Shown: piece by piece, positions 32,651 through 43,850 of the stretch
Layout of the letters: each line of letters begins with the position of its first letter
Numbering within the stretch: position 1 is the first letter of the stretch
NCBI RefSeq assembly: GCF_910592395.1
Contig: NC_088312.1
Span: 19,041,292 to 19,105,291, forward strand
DNA from: Lineus longissimus
Lineage: Eukaryota; Nemertea; Pilidiophora; Heteronemertea; Lineidae
DNA: 64,000 bases
Direction of reading: 5' to 3'
Translations under genes and position numbers: made by a program
The notes under the pieces: generated by a model
What the model was told of the DNA's origin: nothing
The model's database searches: none
The model's input: only the letters and a program-made list of their open reading frames with translations

Positions 32651-35600
32651 TTAGTTCTTCTTTGGCGTCTTAGCCCTTTCCTCTTCCTCCTTATGCAACT
32701 TTTCATACTCGCCAGTCTGCAATGTGTTTATTTTGCCGGCCACCTTCTTCTCCAAGCTGCGGACAACTGAAAAACATGGAAAAGATTTGTAGCCTGGTTC
32801 CACCATCGTCGGGGTTAAGTTGGGATATATTACCTAACAATGAGGGGAAACACTCAGAATCCGAATCACTCAAAAACGCTACACCGGTCAGTAGTGCTCA
32901 GCCGGGTGCTCAGGCTGTAGCCGGTGATTGAACAACTCATTTTGAGTTCTATTGAAAGGTTTCGATCATAGACCGTGGTTTTAAAGTGTGATAAGCATAA
33001 GTCGGATGATGACCTCTTCCGTAGTTAATCTGAGACTGACCCCCTCCTTCCCCGGCCGAATCGGCCTCTACCACCGGTCACAGATTAAATGAGCACTGCC
33101 GAGTATTCCACTCCGCTTTCGCAGGATTTCCACGGGCGTGGTTTCGTACCTTTGCAAGTAGCCTCCACGACCTGTGATGTGATTCCCGGCAGCTTTTTAT
33201 ATTCGTCCGCCCGGAAAACTTTCGACTCGTCCCCACCAGTGAAGTATTGACTCAGCAACTTCTTACTTCCACTATTTCCCGAGGGGAAATTCGCTTCCGC
33301 GCCCGTGCCGACGACGAAGAGGTGGATCCCCTGTTTCATAACTGCCAATGCTTCAGTGTAGGCAAACGTTGGCCAAGAGGGGGCGCCATCTGTGATCAAG
33401 ATCAAGATCTTTGCGCAGTTGCACCGCGCACCTTCCTCATACTTCACATTCAACATCTGCGTCCGCGCTATAAAAAGGGCGAGGTGCGTATTGGTGTTGA
33501 AATTATCATCTGGCTGCTTTATCGAGAGAAATTTCTTACGAATCGCCGAAGTTTTTCTTTCTTTATTCAACTCATCAGATAGCCAGAGGCTTGGAACAGC
33601 TTTGCCAGAGAATTCGATTAAGCCGATCTTCAAGTCCGTTTTTGCTTTCACCATTTCGTCAATCATCCCCACCGCAAATTTTTTTACTTCTTCGAAGTCC
33701 TTTGGGGGTATGCTCTTGCTGTTGTCAATCACAAACACCACGTCGAGGCCTTTGGGGGGCTTGCACTTCCCGGCTGAAAAAAATAATTGTACAAATGGAA
33801 CTTATACAGTTATACAGGCCAATAATTATGGCATGATATATGTTGCAATATTCAATAAAAATATTTTTCATGCAATATTGATTTTTGTTCATTCATCGTT
33901 TCATTTTTGATGCAATGTTACACTTTTTTATGCAATGTTAAAATTTCCATTCAATGTGTGTTCATATTTGATGCAATGTTACATTTCTTTATGCAATGTT
34001 TACTCGATAATTGTTCATTCAATATTTCATATTTGATGCAATAATTCACTTTTTTCATACAATAATGCTCAAATTTTCATTCGATAGTTGCCCTGATAAT
34101 GATCATTCAATGTTTCGTATTCGATTCAATGTTTCACTTTTTTATGCAATAACGATTTCTAAATTTCATAAAATGATCATGTAATATTTGGCAATTATTC
34201 ATTCAATGTTGGCGGAAGCTTTTTCATTCAATATTTTGCGAAAATATTTATACGAAAACTGCATTGTGGGCTAATCTAATCATTGATTGGCTAATCTCGT
34301 GACGGGGAATAAGACAGACGTACCAAAAACTCCATTGTTGTGTACATGCTGTCAATGGCTGTATATGAATGAGACCAAACCATACAATTGTGATTGTCGT
34401 GACAGCCTCCCTCCAAGCTCGTATCAAACGACTTTGGAAAAAGTTGTGTACAATGTGCTAGTGGTATTGTAATCCTTATGAAATAACTGAAAGAACACAG
34501 CTCTTAGATAAAAACACAACTTGTTCTCTTCACACCTGGACTCTGAATCCTTGAAAAGACGCGTCACAAATCACAACAAACCCACATGTTTGATTGTTGA
34601 CAAATACCATATTTGGGTAATGACATCACCAATCTAATTATAATATTGTAAACTGGCTTCTGATTGGTTGCTAAGGTCGCTAGGCAAATACCACATTGCA
34701 TTATCCAAGATGGTTGCTCTTTAGCAGACAACCAACATGACCAAGGTAAACATCATCAAAACCTGCATTTTCTAACAGAATCCAATCAGTTAAAGACTTA
34801 ATTACTAGTTTAACTGATAAATAAACACATATAGCTCATATATATTACAGTATATCGCTCCTATTCCACTACACGAGATTAGTCAATCAGCGTTTTCGTT
34901 TCTAAGATTACCCACAATGCAGTTTTCGCATAAATATTTTCACAGATTATTGAAAGAAAAAGGTTGCGCCAACATTGAATGAATAATTGCCAAATATTGC
35001 ATGAAAATTTAATCGTAATTGCATGAAGAAAATTGAAAACATTGCATCAAATATGAAACTTTGAATGCATATTATCGAATGAAAATTTGAACATTGCATG
35101 AAAAAAAGTGTAACATTGCATCAAAAATAAAACGATGAATGAACAATTATCAGGGCAATAATCAAATGAAAATTTGAATATTGAATGAAAAAAGTGAAAC
35201 ATAGCATCAAATATGAAACATTGAATGAACAATTATCGAGTAAACATTGCATAACGAAATGTAACATTGCATCAAATATAAACACACATTGAATGGAAAT
35301 TTTAACATTGCATCAAAAAGTGTAACATTGCATCAAAAATGAAACGATGAATGAACAAAAATCAATATTGCATGAAAAATATTTTTATTGAATATTGCAA
35401 CATATATCATGCCATAAATAATCCAGTTATTTTGCCATTTTCTGCTGTCAAAGAGGATATGAAAAGTGCACAAAACAATTCACACAACACAGAAAACCCC
35501 ATGCAATTTGTCCCGATATAACCATTTATGCGTTTGACACTAGATTACATAACCAGGCCAGCAACTGACTAGTAAAAGCCAGGCGGTGGGTTCTCCAAAA

Positions 35601-38600
35601 TCTGTCACTATCACTATCTGAAACAACCACTCAGCGACAAGGATTTACCTTTGTCACACGATACCGCATATTGACAACCATGCAAGGCTTTTACTCCATC
35701 TTACCAAGAATAAAAAACGACTGAAATCTTTATCAATTCTTGATCTTACCAATTTTCAGGTTAGTAAGGTTGACGAGCTGTACATTTAGTCAATGGTTTG
35801 CGAGGATGAAAATCATTAGTTGCTGTTTTAAAAGGCATCATGAGGTCAAATGTAGAACTGACCAATTATGCTCCAAGGGTATTTGTAAATTCAGTGTATA
35901 TCAGAATAAAGCCTGCATGCAGAGATTGCCGACTACAAAAACAGACAGATCAACCAGGATTGAAAATGCAAGACTTTCTTTCAAGACGAGATGTTCCCCA
36001 ATAATTTTGTAATCCTGAACACATCTTTCAAGTACATGTTGTCACTGAGCCATACTACAAGGATTGGAAGAAGGAACAAGAGAGTTGGTTAGGATTAGAG
36101 TTGGAGGTACTGGCAGGGTATGGGAACACCATCTGGCAAGTTTTATACGAAGGCCATCGATCTGTTGATGGTACTTTATTCCCATTGATTACCATTTCAA
36201 TGATAGGCCAACTACAGCGAGTTTCCAAAGGGTGGATCATGTTATATGCTAGTATATGCTCTAACACAGGCCTATACATGCAACAAAAATTACCAATCTG
36301 TAACAGAAAAAAAATCAGATCTCTCTGTGGTTTATCATGCGGAGCCGCTGACCCAAACATTACGTGTCATTTCAATGACGTATAGGAGGCGTTGCTATGA
36401 GAACTTTCTGGCATACCCAAAATTCTAGAACCAATTCGGGTGGCAGTACGGTTCACTAGATTTAACTCCGCATCAAATCACCGTAGCCGCCTAATACCAT
36501 GGCCGCGGCGATTTAGCGGAATCAGCGGAAACTGCGGTATCTGCGGAAACAGCAAAACGTACAAACGGTATAAGAATAGCGATATAAGATATGTTATTAA
36601 TATTTGTAATATTCCTTATGTATCAAATAGTTTGAACCGCGATATTTATCAAGCATTTCGGAAAACAGCAACATGGAAAATTGGTCTGCATTTTTGGGAC
36701 CATTTCCACATCGGTTGCAGCTGGGTAAGGACAAAAGGTGGCGAATATTACAAATATTTTATTTCTTTAATGTATACTGTTTTTGAGGCTTTTTACGCAG
36801 ATTCCTAAGTTTCCACAGATTCCGCTTATCGTCATGACCACCAGCAGGATGGGCTAATGCTGCGATGTTCTTTTTGATACATACATGTATTGCTGATACC
36901 ATGAGTCTTACAGTATTTTGGAGGTCCGATCGAATATTTAGTAGTATGCACGTATATCACAAGTGCACGAATTCAGAAGTTTTAAAATCAAACGGAAATC
37001 AATATAAATGTCTGCTACAATGTACGTGAATTGTACAAGGCGGCTTAAATCTTCATGACCAAGTATGATTGACGCAAAAATATCGTTTTGGATCGAGTGG
37101 TCTTTGTAATACATTACGAACATTCTCTCGTAGCGAAAGGAATAAAAGCAGAGATACATGACTTTACAGACGGTCACCAAGCCCATCCCTCCTCAAGAGC
37201 TTGACAGCGGATCGGAGCCTATTTCAATGGGCATACCGTAAAGTATTTGACGTCTCGTGCACAGAATATGAGTAAACCTCACCTACGATTTCCACGACTA
37301 GAGCTTATCCTGTCAAGATCAGAGCTCAACGAGTTTTTGCAGACATGTAGAAATGCAAAAGGCCAGGGTAACCGGAATGACGGACGAGGATATGCGGTGG
37401 ATTGACAAAATACCCGTGGACCAGGAATGATGATGACTTGGCAGAAAGAAAGGGTTTCAGGCCAATTCATCCGACACGACAACAACAACAAGAGACCGGA
37501 GCGCCACTGCAGCGAGGTTAACCAGGATGGACACAATACAGTACTCACAGCCCTGCTTCTCATCAGTGTCATCTTTGCATCTGCGTTGCCTGTTCAATTC
37601 TATTTCAAAACAAGGGTACAAAATAGTAAGATTTCATGCTGGCTGACCGATTTTGAAGCCTAAACATAGACAGGAACATCGGAATCGCCCAAAGAGAAAC
37701 CAAATTGTTTAGAGTTGCCTAAGTTTATGGTGTCGCATTTTTTTTATACACCACTTGGATATTGTAGATGGACAACTCTTTTTTAGTGTTGATACGCACG
37801 ACTTGGCATTGGGTCTAACAAGTTAGTTGGTTAAAACAATTTTGTTGTTCAGATGCCTTCCTTTGTTTATATATTTACTCTTGGTGTCAGAGTTGACCCA
37901 GCTACTTTCCAATGAAAAATAGCTATGAGCCGATTCATGAAAATGTATTGAAAAACCCAAAATGCCACTTTAGCATGTAAAAATAACATATCTCACACCC
38001 TACTTGTCCCTTTACAGATTTTATCCGTTCTATAAAATAATTCAATATTGAACACGAATTGGAATAATTCTGTAAAAACGCACTGAATGTGAACAGCAAT
38101 GGCGTTGTGTAGACTGATATGCAAATTCTATGATTAATAAGTTTCAGCGATTCTGCGTTCATTCTTTTCTACCTGAGCCACCAGTAAATGCACCGATGAC
38201 GCGCCCCTTTAGACCGTTTGTTCAATATGTAATGTTCAGTCCTCTTTTAATGACTTTGGTTCAATACTTCTAACGCTAATTTGAACAAATATGTTTCCGA
38301 ATGGCCTTGAAAAGTACTTGTGACCTTCTTGTGAACTTGCACTTCAACACAAACATGTACAGTATATGTCCTTACATGTACATCCCCATCATCGCTTTTT
38401 GACCCATTCTCCAACGCAGACATAATATTCAAACATATTCTCTCTGCCAGTATCAGCTTCCATGCTGGAAAGTCACTATGCATTTTACTTTATTGTGTAG
38501 TGTAACTCAGAACTGAAAATGGCCGCTGTCACGGATTCGTACTTAATTTGGGGATGGAATATTGTCTGGAATATCTTCTCTTAAAAGGAAGATTATTTTT

Positions 38601-40264
38601 ATGTAAGCACTTTTTTCGTAGCATATGTAAGATTATTTTTCATTGGCTTGTCAGATGTCACCGGCGGTTTAAAGCTGCAGGTGGGCAAATGTTCAGTATC
38701 ATTTTTGAATTTGCCAACTAAAATAAAATAAGACATTTTTGAAAAACGTGATAAACGCCAGCTTTTCAGAAAAATACAGAATGAATTTGCTTGAAAACAT
38801 GTCTGCTTTCGAGATTGGAATATTTCCTGAAAGCACGATGATTCTTTCATTGGCTTACCAGACGTCGCCGAAAGCCGCAGGGGCATAGACAGAATTTCAT
38901 TATAAGTTTTCAATTCGTCAACTAAAACAAAAAAAAACATTTTGAAGAAAAAAAAGATGAACGCCAGCTTAAGATTTAACAATATATATCATTTTTGCAG
39001 CGTTTTTCATAGCATTGAACATTGATCAAATCGGTGAGATTATTACATGAATATCGATCTCAAAAGAAAAAAACCCGTGCTTTTGAGGAGTTATCAAATA
39101 TTAGTAACACATCACAACATCCATATGGGCACGTCCGTTTGGGAGATATTCGATCCGTACAGGCGCATACCCGAATGGGCGCGTTATAAGGCGCTGACTT
39201 GAACTCAATCAGTTAAGGCCATCAAGCAGGTACTCAGCCGGGATTGGAACCCACGATAGATCATTAGGCCCTTGCTTTCCATTGCGTACCGCTGCCCAAT
39301 GCTTGGTCCGACACCCAAAGATTACGTATCATAAAACCATGGAAATTGCTCAGGCACGGATCTGGTATTAAATGTATATGTAGGTGTTTTAATCGAAACT
39401 TTCGCTAGCGATAGCACTACATGTATGTTAAAACAAAGTTATCGTTTGTTGATATGACCAAGAATAAACAATGAGTGTATTTGATACGACATCGGCCGCA
39501 CTTGCAAATGACAGTAGGCCTATACCAAAAGATAATATCATCAGAGCAAAGAAGCGAATGTTGGTGTAAAATATCGATGTAATAAGTGTAATGGGCTTGC
39601 TGTATAAAGTGGATCTCCTGGTTCCGACATAAGCTTGGGGCACACTGAGGTAAAGGTCTGCTAGGTCGTGTCGCAGAGGTTGAAAAAACGCCTATATTAA
39701 AGCGAATTTTGTACTACGAGGAATATATTGCCCTTCCCGCGCCTCAGTCGGTAGCAAGGCAATTGATGAATCAAGTCATAACGCTAGTTTATGAATGAAA
39801 CCCTATTACGGGCCCTTGTTCATCAGGCCGAATCTAGCTAACTAATCTGCGGCAGACTCTTTAATAGGAAATGAGAAGGTATAATTCTTGGTACATTTTT
39901 CTTGGTGAAAATGTCAAAAGAATGCTAAAGTTCTGATCATGCGAAATCCTCTTTCATAGAAATTGAAAATTTAGTTTCGCAGTATCAGCGACAGTGGGAC
40001 TGTGTCGTCTGAGTCAATGCCATCAAACAAAAAGTGCGCTTTTCTGTACTGATGAATTGAGAAGACCTCTGCGACATGATAACGCCGACATTACCCTCGT
40101 CTTTGTGCTCCAAGTTTAAAGTTCCGCCTCCAGACATCCATTACTCACTTTTTGACCTTCCTACAACTTGAAAATAAAAACAAATCACACTCCTTACCCG
40201 CAGTGGTAGCCAAAGAGATATAAATAAGAATCCCCAAAATAACGTAAAACGATGCCTTTTTCAT
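32651..40264 (-). CDS. Secreted single-domain von Willebrand factor A protein (copy 2, paralogue)
   Basis: Three exons on the minus strand join in phase: 40264-40198, 33773-33150 and 32766-32651 (stop TAA 32653-32651), giving 807 nt and 268 residues. Residues 1-22 are a signal peptide (MKKASFYVILGILIYISLA). The vWA domain spans about residues 32-230 with an intact MIDAS: D39-N-S41-K-S43, the Thr in NTHLALFIAR, and the Asp in LITDGAPS. Cysteines match copy 1: residue 26, a CNC pair before LILITDG, and ATCK at the domain end. The tail after it is short, charged and probably helical (SLEKKVAGKINTL, KLHKEEEERAK). Reading exon 2 straight through would give a false end at 33085, because the donor AAAG|GTACG at 33150 splices to exon 3. 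Introns are in the same phases as copy 1, but intron 1 is 6.4 kb and carries a large palindrome. Confidence 0.92.
33820..35422. mobile_element. Large palindromic (foldback) element in intron 1 of the second vWA gene
   Basis: The left arm (about 33820-34300) and right arm (about 34872-35422) are inverted copies. The outer ends read ATTATGGCATGATATATG and its complement, and the inner ends TGATTGGCTAATCTCGT and ACGAGATTAGTCAATCA. Each arm is built of subrepeats with TTTGATGCAATGTTACA and TTCATTCAATGTT. The spacer of about 570 bp has no recognisable coding sequence. Arm lengths differ by about 70 bp through gain or loss of subrepeats. This resembles foldback (FB/galileo-like) DNA transposons, but family assignment is inference. 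Confidence 0.85.
38636..38971. repeat. Diverged tandem duplication, period about 210 bp
   Basis: Two copies share TTTCATTGGCTT followed by CAGATGTCACCG or CAGACGTCGCCG, then CCAACTAAAA or TCAACTAAAACAAA, and an ACGCCAGCTT end. The divergence is high, so this is an old duplication. Confidence 0.55.
39190..39312 (-). mobile_element. Candidate tRNA-derived SINE
   Basis: On the minus strand a box-A-like TGGGCAGCGGT (39298-39288) is followed about 40 nt later by box B GGTTCCAATCC (39251-39241), one base from the consensus. The piece between does not fold into a proper anticodon arm. This suits a SINE head rather than a working tRNA gene. The tail is not defined. Confidence 0.4.
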
Positions 40265-42518
40265 CTTGCAAAAAAGCTGGTCAAGTCTTCAAAGAGATAG
40301 CAGCTTCCAACCGTTATCCACCGAATCGAAGGAACACCTCACACCTCAGAAGATCGCACACTGCAAAAGGCTGTGGCTGACTGAAACTTCTATATCAACA
40401 CGTTGCTCATCCCGATGAGAGGAGAATCGAACTTTGTTTTCGCGGGCCAGCTGTTAGGACAGCAGACGTATTGTATGGCTTGGGCTTTGGTCTACTCAGG
40501 TCAACCGCAGATGATCATTAAATGTTTCGATCAGGACTCTTTTGACTTCGATCTTGTCAAAGTTGATGTTGTTTTTGACAACCGATGCGGAAGGCCATGC
40601 TCGTTGTACTGAGCGCCGTTTGATCCACCAAAGAAAAACCTTTACTTTTAAGCGCCCCTTAAACGAGCCATTTTTGTCGCATGCGATGACCAGCGCAAAC
40701 GAGATATTTTGTCACTCGCGATGATGATAGCAGGTCGCAGCGACAAATATCGCTCGTTTGCTGGGCGCTTAAAGGATGAACATTCGTAGTAATCTGATGT
40801 GATCATATGTTGAAAATATGTTTTCATTGCTCAAGTAAAGTTCGGTCATTTAATTCCTCCAAATAAGTGAGTTTTGTGTACGTCAGTGACCTTTTTGTAC
40901 AGCATTGTATACCTCTGTTTGTAAACAATCTCTTGCCTAACAATGGAGGTTTAAAAGTTGGTCCCTCGAACCGCCTTACTCCCCATTTCACTTCCGCTGC
41001 TCTCGGCACGCGTGGCAAATCATTGAAAGCGACAAAGTCATTTCGCTCCTGGAAGCAGTAGTGACGTAATTAATGGTTTCCGGCGCGCGTGTTCTGACCG
41101 AGGCTATCACGTGGGTTGTCCGTTCTGACTCGGGCGTGTCATCTCATTCTCTCGATCAAAGCATCTCTGGATTTTTCCGGCGCTGGACATATCTTGAGCA
41201 GAATCGCTAGCTGGCTGTAGATCACAGGTTGGTACATTTTCTTTTAATTTCATACCAGTGTGAAAGTAAAATGAGCCCCTCATGGAGAATAGTCCATGCT
41301 CTTTAATAGACCAAGATTGGAGCCTACTCCCTAGCACGATTGTACAGATGAGTCTTTTGTGTTTACCAGTGGGCCAGACTCCTATTGTAGATCTATGTCT
41401 AACCAGCAGATAAGACCATTTCGTCCCTTTAAAAAGAAAAGGCCGTATATAAGTGACATTCTAATATTTTCTATTTACATTTTTTTAAATCATAAAGTAG
41501 CGTATTTTGGTGTCAGTCTAAATATTGCTGAAGTGAAACCCCTGAAAAAAGAGTGTATGCGATGGAATTAACCATTAAACACAGTCAAAAGTATTTTTGT
41601 CGTCTTGGGCGGAATCTTTCTCGACGGGGTTGGGGGCTGCTCGTTCGAACCCCTTTGCTACGCCTTCAAGTTCTTCATTGGCTAAAGGTTATACTGCTGG
41701 CGGGTTTGTTTGGGACACCCTGTAATAATTTGCGAAAGATTCCCATGAAGGCACCCACTGGGCGGCGGCTGCAGCTGAGAAATCATTCACCAGTCCTGCG
41801 AGCATTATAGGCGAGTAGCCGTGGGTTACACGAAGTTTGTAAAAAGTGACTTACGCAGGCTTTAGACTAAAAATTTGAATACCATGTCGATAACTACTAT
41901 ATCTGTAAGCCTACATAACAGTCTAATTTGTTATTTTTACCAGAAAAACAAGGAGCAAAATTATAGTGTTAAAAAGTTGGAATTAACGTTTCTTTTTTCA
42001 GTTTATTATTAAGCATGTTAGGTGCACAGAAATGGTTGGCACGCTTTTTTTATCAGCTGCGTTAATATTTTTAGGGACTTGGTAAAATCTAGATGACAAT
42101 AGAAATGGATGTAGCACAAGGGATACTTCAATAGCAGTAAATCTCACCAACAAAATCCACATGGACTTGTCGCTAGGAACGCCTTGCCAAGCACATGCTC
42201 ATGTCCTGAACTAAAGTCAGCGACACGCCAGACGTTCAGACAGTGAAAAAACAACGGTGCAGTAAAATTGGATTAAATTCTATTGTTCCAGGATTATGGA
42301 TAGGCCACTGCTCTGTACACCGCAGCTTTGTAACTTTTGTTGGAGAATGTCAAAGATGAACTCGCAGTTCCAATGATGTGGTAACATCTTCAATTTGATT
42401 TTTGGAATGAATAACACGGGTGACGTGATCTTCTTCAGCCAATAAGCGCAGGTTTGACTGTGGTGATTTGCTCCTGGTCGCGATTTCGTCTTTTTATTAT
42501 AGAGATCTAAGTCGAACC
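40265..42518. other. Divergent intergenic region between the second vWA gene and the GPCR gene
   Basis: It should contain both promoters. On the minus strand, GATATAGA near 40393 is a weak TATA-like site about 130 nt before the vWA start codon. On the plus strand, TTTTTATTATAG ending at 42501 resembles a splice acceptor 18 nt before the GPCR start, so a 5'-UTR intron is possible. A foldback element lies at 40648-40772. A CGTTCGAACCCC stretch near 41643 resembles a pol III B box, with no tRNA fold around it. Confidence 0.45.
40648..40772. mobile_element. Small foldback MITE-like element (GCGCC/AAACGAGC family)
   Basis: The ends read TTTTAAGCGCCCC and GGGCGCTTAAAG. Inside, AAACGAGCCATTTTTGTCGC on the left pairs with GCGACAAATATCGCTCGTTT on the right. 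It shares terminal motifs with the larger element at 27170-27590. Confidence 0.65.
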
Positions 42519-43850
42519 ATGTTAGCACCAAAGATTATTTTTACACTCGTCCTCTCCTTTCTTTTGTGCTTTGATGCAACATTTTGTGACGTCACATCCG
42601 CAAATGATGTCACATCCGCAAATGACGTCACTATTAACAATATTGCAGACGACACTGGAACGGCAGATACAGATGCAGTATTCACGGAAACTTCAACTAT
42701 TCATCAATTTATAACATTAAGTGAAATGCCCAATGATACGAGCACAAGTGATAATGCTGCCCAACCCTTGCCAGCCGGATGTACGTACCAATACCTTGTG
42801 GCACATCACATCGACGAATTAGTGTTGGTTCGAAATTTGCAGCTGAACCAATGGATAGTTATGCTGCCGATTGCCTTGGTAGGTAACATCCTAGCGTTTA
42901 TAGGAAACTACGAGAAGGCGGGTAGAAGCTCTCCCCACTTGTACATGACTGTTCTCTCCATTATGGACTTTGTGGCTCTGGTGGTACGACACGCCACAAC
43001 ATATCTAGAGCTCTACCAAGTCCCAGTTGGACAGGCTGGATGCCATCTTCTTAGTTTCTGGAATTATTTCTTTGACGGCATCGCGATATGGATTGTTGTG
43101 ATCATGACGGTGCAGAGGGTCATTGTAGTAATGATGCCACTTAAGGCAACGCAGATCTTGACGATCAGAGTAGCTGTCACGACGCTGGTCATTTCGACTC
43201 TATTGCTAGCCCTCTTTAGGATACCTGGAGAACTTGCAACCCTCTACATGTGGGACCGTTCCCGGGACAGCTTCATGTGCGACCTCGACACAGGATATCC
43301 AACGGCCATTCCGTCTCGCTGGCTTGAATCAACCTTGATCGGGTTCATCCCGGCTTTTGTCCTGGTACTGAGCAACTTCGCCATCGTCTTAGGTATCGCG
43401 CTTGCCGGAAGGCGACAGGCCGCCATGGTACAGGGCAGTCAGCAGAAAGATAGCGCCAAAGAGCGCCAGGTCACTATCACGATGTTGGTCATTTCCGTAT
43501 CGTTCGTGACTCTGACCACACCCAGAATGGTCTACAACATAGATGCTGACTTCGCAGACCTGTACGCTACCTGCGACGGCTTCATGAATTTCACTCGATT
43601 GGCCATAACGAGCTACTATCTTTTCGACTTGAATAACTGCATAAATGGCTACTTATACTGCATAAGCAGTGCCAACTTTCGGCGTGACCTCAGCAAGAAG
43701 CTTTGCTGCTTCACACAAAGAGGTAAAAGGGGTTCGTCCATGTCTAACAACTCGCGAAATACCGCTATAAGTATGGTGTCTAATGGTGACGTCTCGAAAT
43801 ATGGAGCGCCGGAAGAGACGAAGCATAATCAAACAAATATGGCGGCTTAA
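42519..43850 (+). CDS. Rhodopsin-family (class A) G-protein-coupled receptor, peptide-receptor type
   Basis: An intronless frame of 443 residues from the ATG at 42519, which has context AACCATG; an in-frame ATG 51 nt upstream is less likely because a signal peptide follows this one (KIIFTLVLSFLLCFDATFC). The N-terminus holds a DVTSAND repeat and N-glycosylation sites (NDTS). Seven membrane segments are visible. TM1 has LVGNILAFIGN, and TM3 begins at QAGCHLL with the conserved Cys that pairs with SFMCD in loop 2. The DRY site is replaced by QRV (MTVQRVIVV). TM6 lacks the CWxP motif (VSFVTLTTPRMVY), TM7 reads DLNNCINGYLYC in place of NPxxY, and a palmitoylation-type KKLCCF follows. The layout resembles lophotrochozoan FMRFamide- or myosuppressin-like orphan receptors, but the ligand is unknown. 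AATAAA at 44351 may be the poly(A) signal. The neighbouring peptidase gene converges on it. Confidence 0.93.
   Translation: MLAPKIIFTLVLSFLLCFDATFCDVTSANDVTSANDVTINNIADDTGTADTDAVFTETSTIHQFITLSEMPNDTSTSDNAAQPLPAGCTYQYLVAHHIDELVLVRNLQLNQWIVMLPIALVGNILAFIGNYEKAGRSSPHLYMTVLSIMDFVALVVRHATTYLELYQVPVGQAGCHLLSFWNYFFDGIAIWIVVIMTVQRVIVVMMPLKATQILTIRVAVTTLVISTLLLALFRIPGELATLYMWDRSRDSFMCDLDTGYPTAIPSRWLESTLIGFIPAFVLVLSNFAIVLGIALAGRRQAAMVQGSQQKDSAKERQVTITMLVISVSFVTLTTPRMVYNIDADFADLYATCDGFMNFTRLAITSYYLFDLNNCINGYLYCISSANFRRDLSKKLCCFTQRGKRGSSMSNNSRNTAISMVSNGDVSKYGAPEETKHNQTNMAA

Larger units (their letters stand above)
35423..40197 (-). other. Remainder of the 6.4-kb first intron of the second vWA gene
   Basis: No exon of this or another gene is recognised. 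It contains a diverged tandem duplication (38636-38971), a candidate tRNA-derived SINE on the minus strand (39190-39312), and a segment near 38400-38470 that recurs near 48700-48765 in inverse orientation (shared core ACTGGCAGAGAGAATATG). Confidence 0.55.

Noticed and set aside
33085-33149. Continuation of the second vWA protein to the stop at 33085
   Set aside because: A donor at 33150/33149 splices in phase to an exon at 32766-32651, matching the intron position of the paralogue; the read-through tail has no counterpart.
41630-41665. tRNA gene suggested by a CGTTCGAACCCC stretch
   Set aside because: No acceptor stem or anticodon arm could be formed around it.
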